NCBI RefSeq assembly: GCF_021134715.1
Contig: NC_060028.1
Coordinates: 7,338,501-7,402,500, forward strand
Direction: 5' to 3'
DNA: 64,000 nucleotides
Source of the DNA: Daphnia pulex
Lineage: Eukaryota; Arthropoda; Branchiopoda; Diplostraca; Daphniidae
The notes under the pieces are model-generated. The model was given only the letters and a program-made list of their open reading frames with translations. It was not told where the DNA came from and searched no databases. Position numbers and translations under genes: made by a program. How positions within the stretch are numbered: the first letter of the stretch is position 1; each line of letters starts with the position of its first letter. Of the stretch, positions 60,695-64,000 are shown piece by piece.

Positions 60695-63600
60695 CTGGAA
60701 AATGTAGAAAAAAGAATCTAATTAAGAAAAATTGTTAAAATGTCAAATTCATTATTTTTTTCTGAGAAAAAATACTTTTGAGAAAATTCAACGTGTCGTA
60801 GAAACGTGAGTTTATTTTTATTTTTCCCCCCAAAAAATTAAAAATAAAATTCCTTTTTCGTGAAATGCTGCTGTCAAGCAAGGACGTTAGCTTCGAGGGT
60901 TCGAGGCGAAAATTCACGTTTCGTTGGCCGCATCATCTCGTTGGCCCCTCTTTTGTCGTAGAAGACTCACGGAGACGTGAAAATCGCCTCCAGCTTTCAA
61001 TGTCGTCCCCGGAATATATCTGCACGTTATGAGATCAAGCGGAAAGCCGCTCCGGGAGGAGGAGCGAGGCGGATAGCTAGTCGAGCGGAGTTACACACAA
61101 GGACCTTTTCTCTCTCTCTCTCTCATTTTCCTCCCTTCCGGATCCAACAGTCAAGTCTGGCGGAACAGTAGGTACACACACATACATCACTCGGTATACA
61201 TAGACGAGCGTAAATTATTCGTTTTGCCCAGCTCTTTAACAGGAAAAGAAATAGGAAAAAATGATCCTGATCGACAATGTCTACACAAAAAAGGGGGGGA
61301 TGACCGGACAAGGTTTTCCAGCGCATAAAAACGGAATAATGCACACTATACATCTTTGAACAGAGAGATAAATAAATAAATCAATCTATCTATCCCCCAG
61401 TCGATTGTCCGTGACGGAGGTCGGAGAGAAAAACACGCTCCAATAGACTAGGTATCAGAGACGACCAACCAAGCGCGGAGAGAGGCCCTCGTCGTTGCGT
61501 TGGCCGTGTTTTCCCGGCCCACTCTGGTGTGTCTGTTTAGTCCTACACATCCTAAATCATCCGACAATGTTGACGGGCTCCTTGCCGACTCATTTCTCTT
61601 CGTCATTGGCGACAAGGAAAGGCAACAACTCTCGTTTTTTTTCTTTCTTATTCTTTTCCTTTTAGTTTTTTATTTTATTTTTTTCTTATTTTTTCCCTTC
61701 GCCGTCATTGGACGTGAATTGCAGCCAAAATGGGCCCATTTGTGTACGGGAAAATGGGTGGTGGAGGGGGGAGGCCTATAATATGCACAAAGTGTGTGTA
61801 CGTAACGGTGCAGAGTGTATTGGCCGATTGCCCGACACCCGTAAATTGGTAGAAGAAGAGCCGACAAATCGGCCCGACTCCAACCCAAAAAATATAACTA
61901 AGGAAAAGCCAAAAAAAGAATAATAAATAAAGGGATGGAGAAGAGAGAAGATTGGCAGTAGCGATCGATTGAATGTTGAAAGCTTGCCCGAAAGTTGGAA
62001 TGTGTTTATACATTCGCCGTGTTTACGACTTTTTAGGCGCTCCCTTTCTTCTTCTTCTTCATTTCTTTTTCAAAAGAAAAGAGCAACGAATTTCACGGTT
62101 GGCATCACCCGATATTAACCATCTCCACTTGAAAAAAAAAGGAAGAAGATAAAGACAACTAGAACTGGCGGACGTACTACGAGATTGGGGCGCCAAAGTA
62201 CACACATGACCTAATCCTTCTCTCTCTTACCGTGAACGGAAATCGCGCAACGAAATGGATGAAACCCTCGGCCCTTTTTCTATTTACAACGTCGACCTCC
62301 CATTTTTCTTTTCCTTTTTCTTCCTCCGCGGATCACAAACCACCGGCATCCCTTCACCAATCGACATGCACGGGGCGCATACAACATCTCTCCTCCTCGG
62401 TTGTACACGTAGATACACATGTAAAGATAAAAGGCAGATGAAGAAGAAGGAAAGAAAAAGGATAAACTTTTTGCCGGAGCGGATCGATAAGTCAACACAC
62501 ACAGACGCACGTCGACCCAAAGAGAGATGGTTGCGGTCGTGTCCGTCGCTTTCCTCTTATACTCGCCGGACTTTATTTTTTTGGGGGGTACGACTCTGAA
62601 AGATGGAAGGGAGAGCTATAGGGAGGATCGTATCGTTCATCAGCTTGTTTGTCGATGGCAAATATAAGACAAGCAACACGGGGGAAAAAAGTAAAGCCGT
62701 GCCGATGAGTCTGAAAAGCGGCAAAGTGACGCCGCCGCTTTTCCTTCCGGCGGACATTTTCTATTTGATTTGTGCCAAATCCACCCGCCAAATCCTTCAT
62801 GACGTTTCCGCATCTTTTCGTATTTATTATCCCCCTTCTATCCATCTCCTTTTTTTTGAAGTTCCCGCCTTCCCAAGTTCACTTTTCAGGTTGGCGGATC
62901 AAAAGCTTCGACTGGGCTACTGCTGCTCTCTCTCTCTGTGTGTGTGTCTATCTCTCAATATGTTTAGAGCTAGTGGTAGGTGGCAGCTGTCTGGCCACTT
63001 AAGATAAACAGGAGTTGATAGATTGGCACCCAGCAGCAGAAGCAGCAGACCCCTCCTTTGCACATTGATGGATGGCCAACTCGCAAAGGGGGAAAAACCC
63101 CGGCGAATCTCTCTCTTCCTACTATTCTCTACTATTCATGCAAAATAAACTTGATCAAAAGCAAGTCTGTCAGAATCTGCCAGGAAAAAAAAATATAAAA
63201 AATAAACTGCCAATGAGAAAAGAAAAGAGTCTGGCTGACTTGCTACTCTATATAGGAACCTTGTATGCTAATCCGGGTTGGGGAGGGGGGGCTGGAAATG
63301 TCGGTAGATCCACTTGGGTCCCCTAGCTGCTCCATCACTTTTTATTACGCAACCTGCCGACGTCCCTATTTTCTTATATTTTCTTTACCAAAAAATTGCG
63401 CACAGCTAAAAGCATTTGGTCTTATTTCTTTTTTCTCCTGGCTGCCGTGTGTGTGTACTCTACTGTACGTACATGCAAACGTCTAGACTTGTTAGTTGAA
63501 TATGTCGCCTATTTATATTCACAGTTGTCTCGTGTACGGGGACTACGGGCGCCGTCAAAAGATGAAGAGACAAAATAAGAAGATATCAAAAGAAGAAGAA

Positions 63601-64000
63601 GAGACCAACAATAAAAAAATAAATATGCGATCAATTATTCATAGCCGCTGCCGGCTCTCCTTTTTTATTTCTTTTTCCAAAAGACCAGGACAGCAGCTTG
63701 GCTATTCTCTTGTTTTCTCTCTGATCTATGGGTCATGTTAGGTTGGCAGAGATCTCACATTCTACGACTAATAAACCTACCCCCCATCTCTCTAAACTCA
63801 CCATATATACCTTTGAACCTTCCTGCCGGGCTCAGGGCGACATGTGTATTACATATGCGACGGAATATCATGTGCATATATGTATGTACACATGTCTACT
63901 ACACAATTTAATATAGAGCGTTTCCTCTTTCTCGGCTGCTGCTGCCGCTGCTCTGGCATTCCAGTTTTGGCTGGTGGGTTGGCTTTGGTGGTTTATGTAT
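60695..64000. other. Upstream Dpr intron or flanking DNA
   Basis: 3.3 kb up to the window end. I found no signal-peptide exon for the Dpr gene and no other gene. The DNA is rich in CT/GA runs (61110-61125, 62920-62955), TG runs and T-rich tracts. It is most likely the intron upstream of the first visible Dpr exon. Confidence 0.45.

Overview
The window looks like nuclear DNA of an arthropod, most likely a branchiopod crustacean such as Daphnia. The genes are animal genes with many small introns (typically 50-100 bp, GT-AG with a few GC-AG). One gene is a Dpr-type two-Ig neuronal receptor, a family known from arthropods. The species call is an inference from gene style and content; no organism marker was aligned. 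Intron boundaries below were placed by hand from splice motifs, conserved protein sequence and reading-frame continuity. In every intact gene the exon lengths sum to a whole number of codons.

Layout. 1-10 kb: a GPI-anchored Ly6-type protein on + with a 5.1 kb first intron. 10.4-12.5 kb: TM9SF3 on -. 12.5-17.7 kb: no gene seen, but a cluster of hairpin palindromes near 16.0 kb. 17.7-19.0 kb: the Notch-pathway repressor Hey on -, with two Su(H)-type sites upstream. 19.9-21.0 kb: a ~300 bp direct repeat reaching into the end of HDDC2. 21.0-31.97 kb: a compact block of HDDC2(-), GSKIP(+), CEP135(+), HMGCL(+) and peptide deformylase(-).

32.09-40.60 kb is the most unusual part. Two ~0.6 kb inverted arms, built partly of short AAGTAATTA-type repeats, face each other and enclose decayed or partial, intron-containing copies of five unrelated host genes: PAF acetylhydrolase, CLCA, the axonemal dynein intermediate chain DNAI2, RABIF/Mss4 and TBC1D20. 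It looks like a foldback-type long-inverted-repeat element, or a large palindromic repeat pair, that has gathered host gene segments. No transposase was recognised. Genes on both sides are intact, so the decay is local.

43.1-54.5 kb: MTMR9(-) and ZMYND8(+) in divergent order, then ribokinase(-) and IER3IP1(-). 54.5-64 kb: mostly non-coding, simple-sequence-rich DNA plus the 3' five exons of a Dpr gene on -. Its signal-peptide exon was not found and may lie beyond the window.

Functionally the genes are a mixture: membrane traffic (TM9SF3, IER3IP1), transcription and chromatin (Hey, ZMYND8), centriole structure (CEP135), mitochondrial metabolism and protein maturation (HMGCL, PDF), nucleoside/ribose metabolism (HDDC2, RBKS), phosphoinositide control (MTMR9) and surface recognition (Ly6, Dpr). 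They do not form a single pathway.
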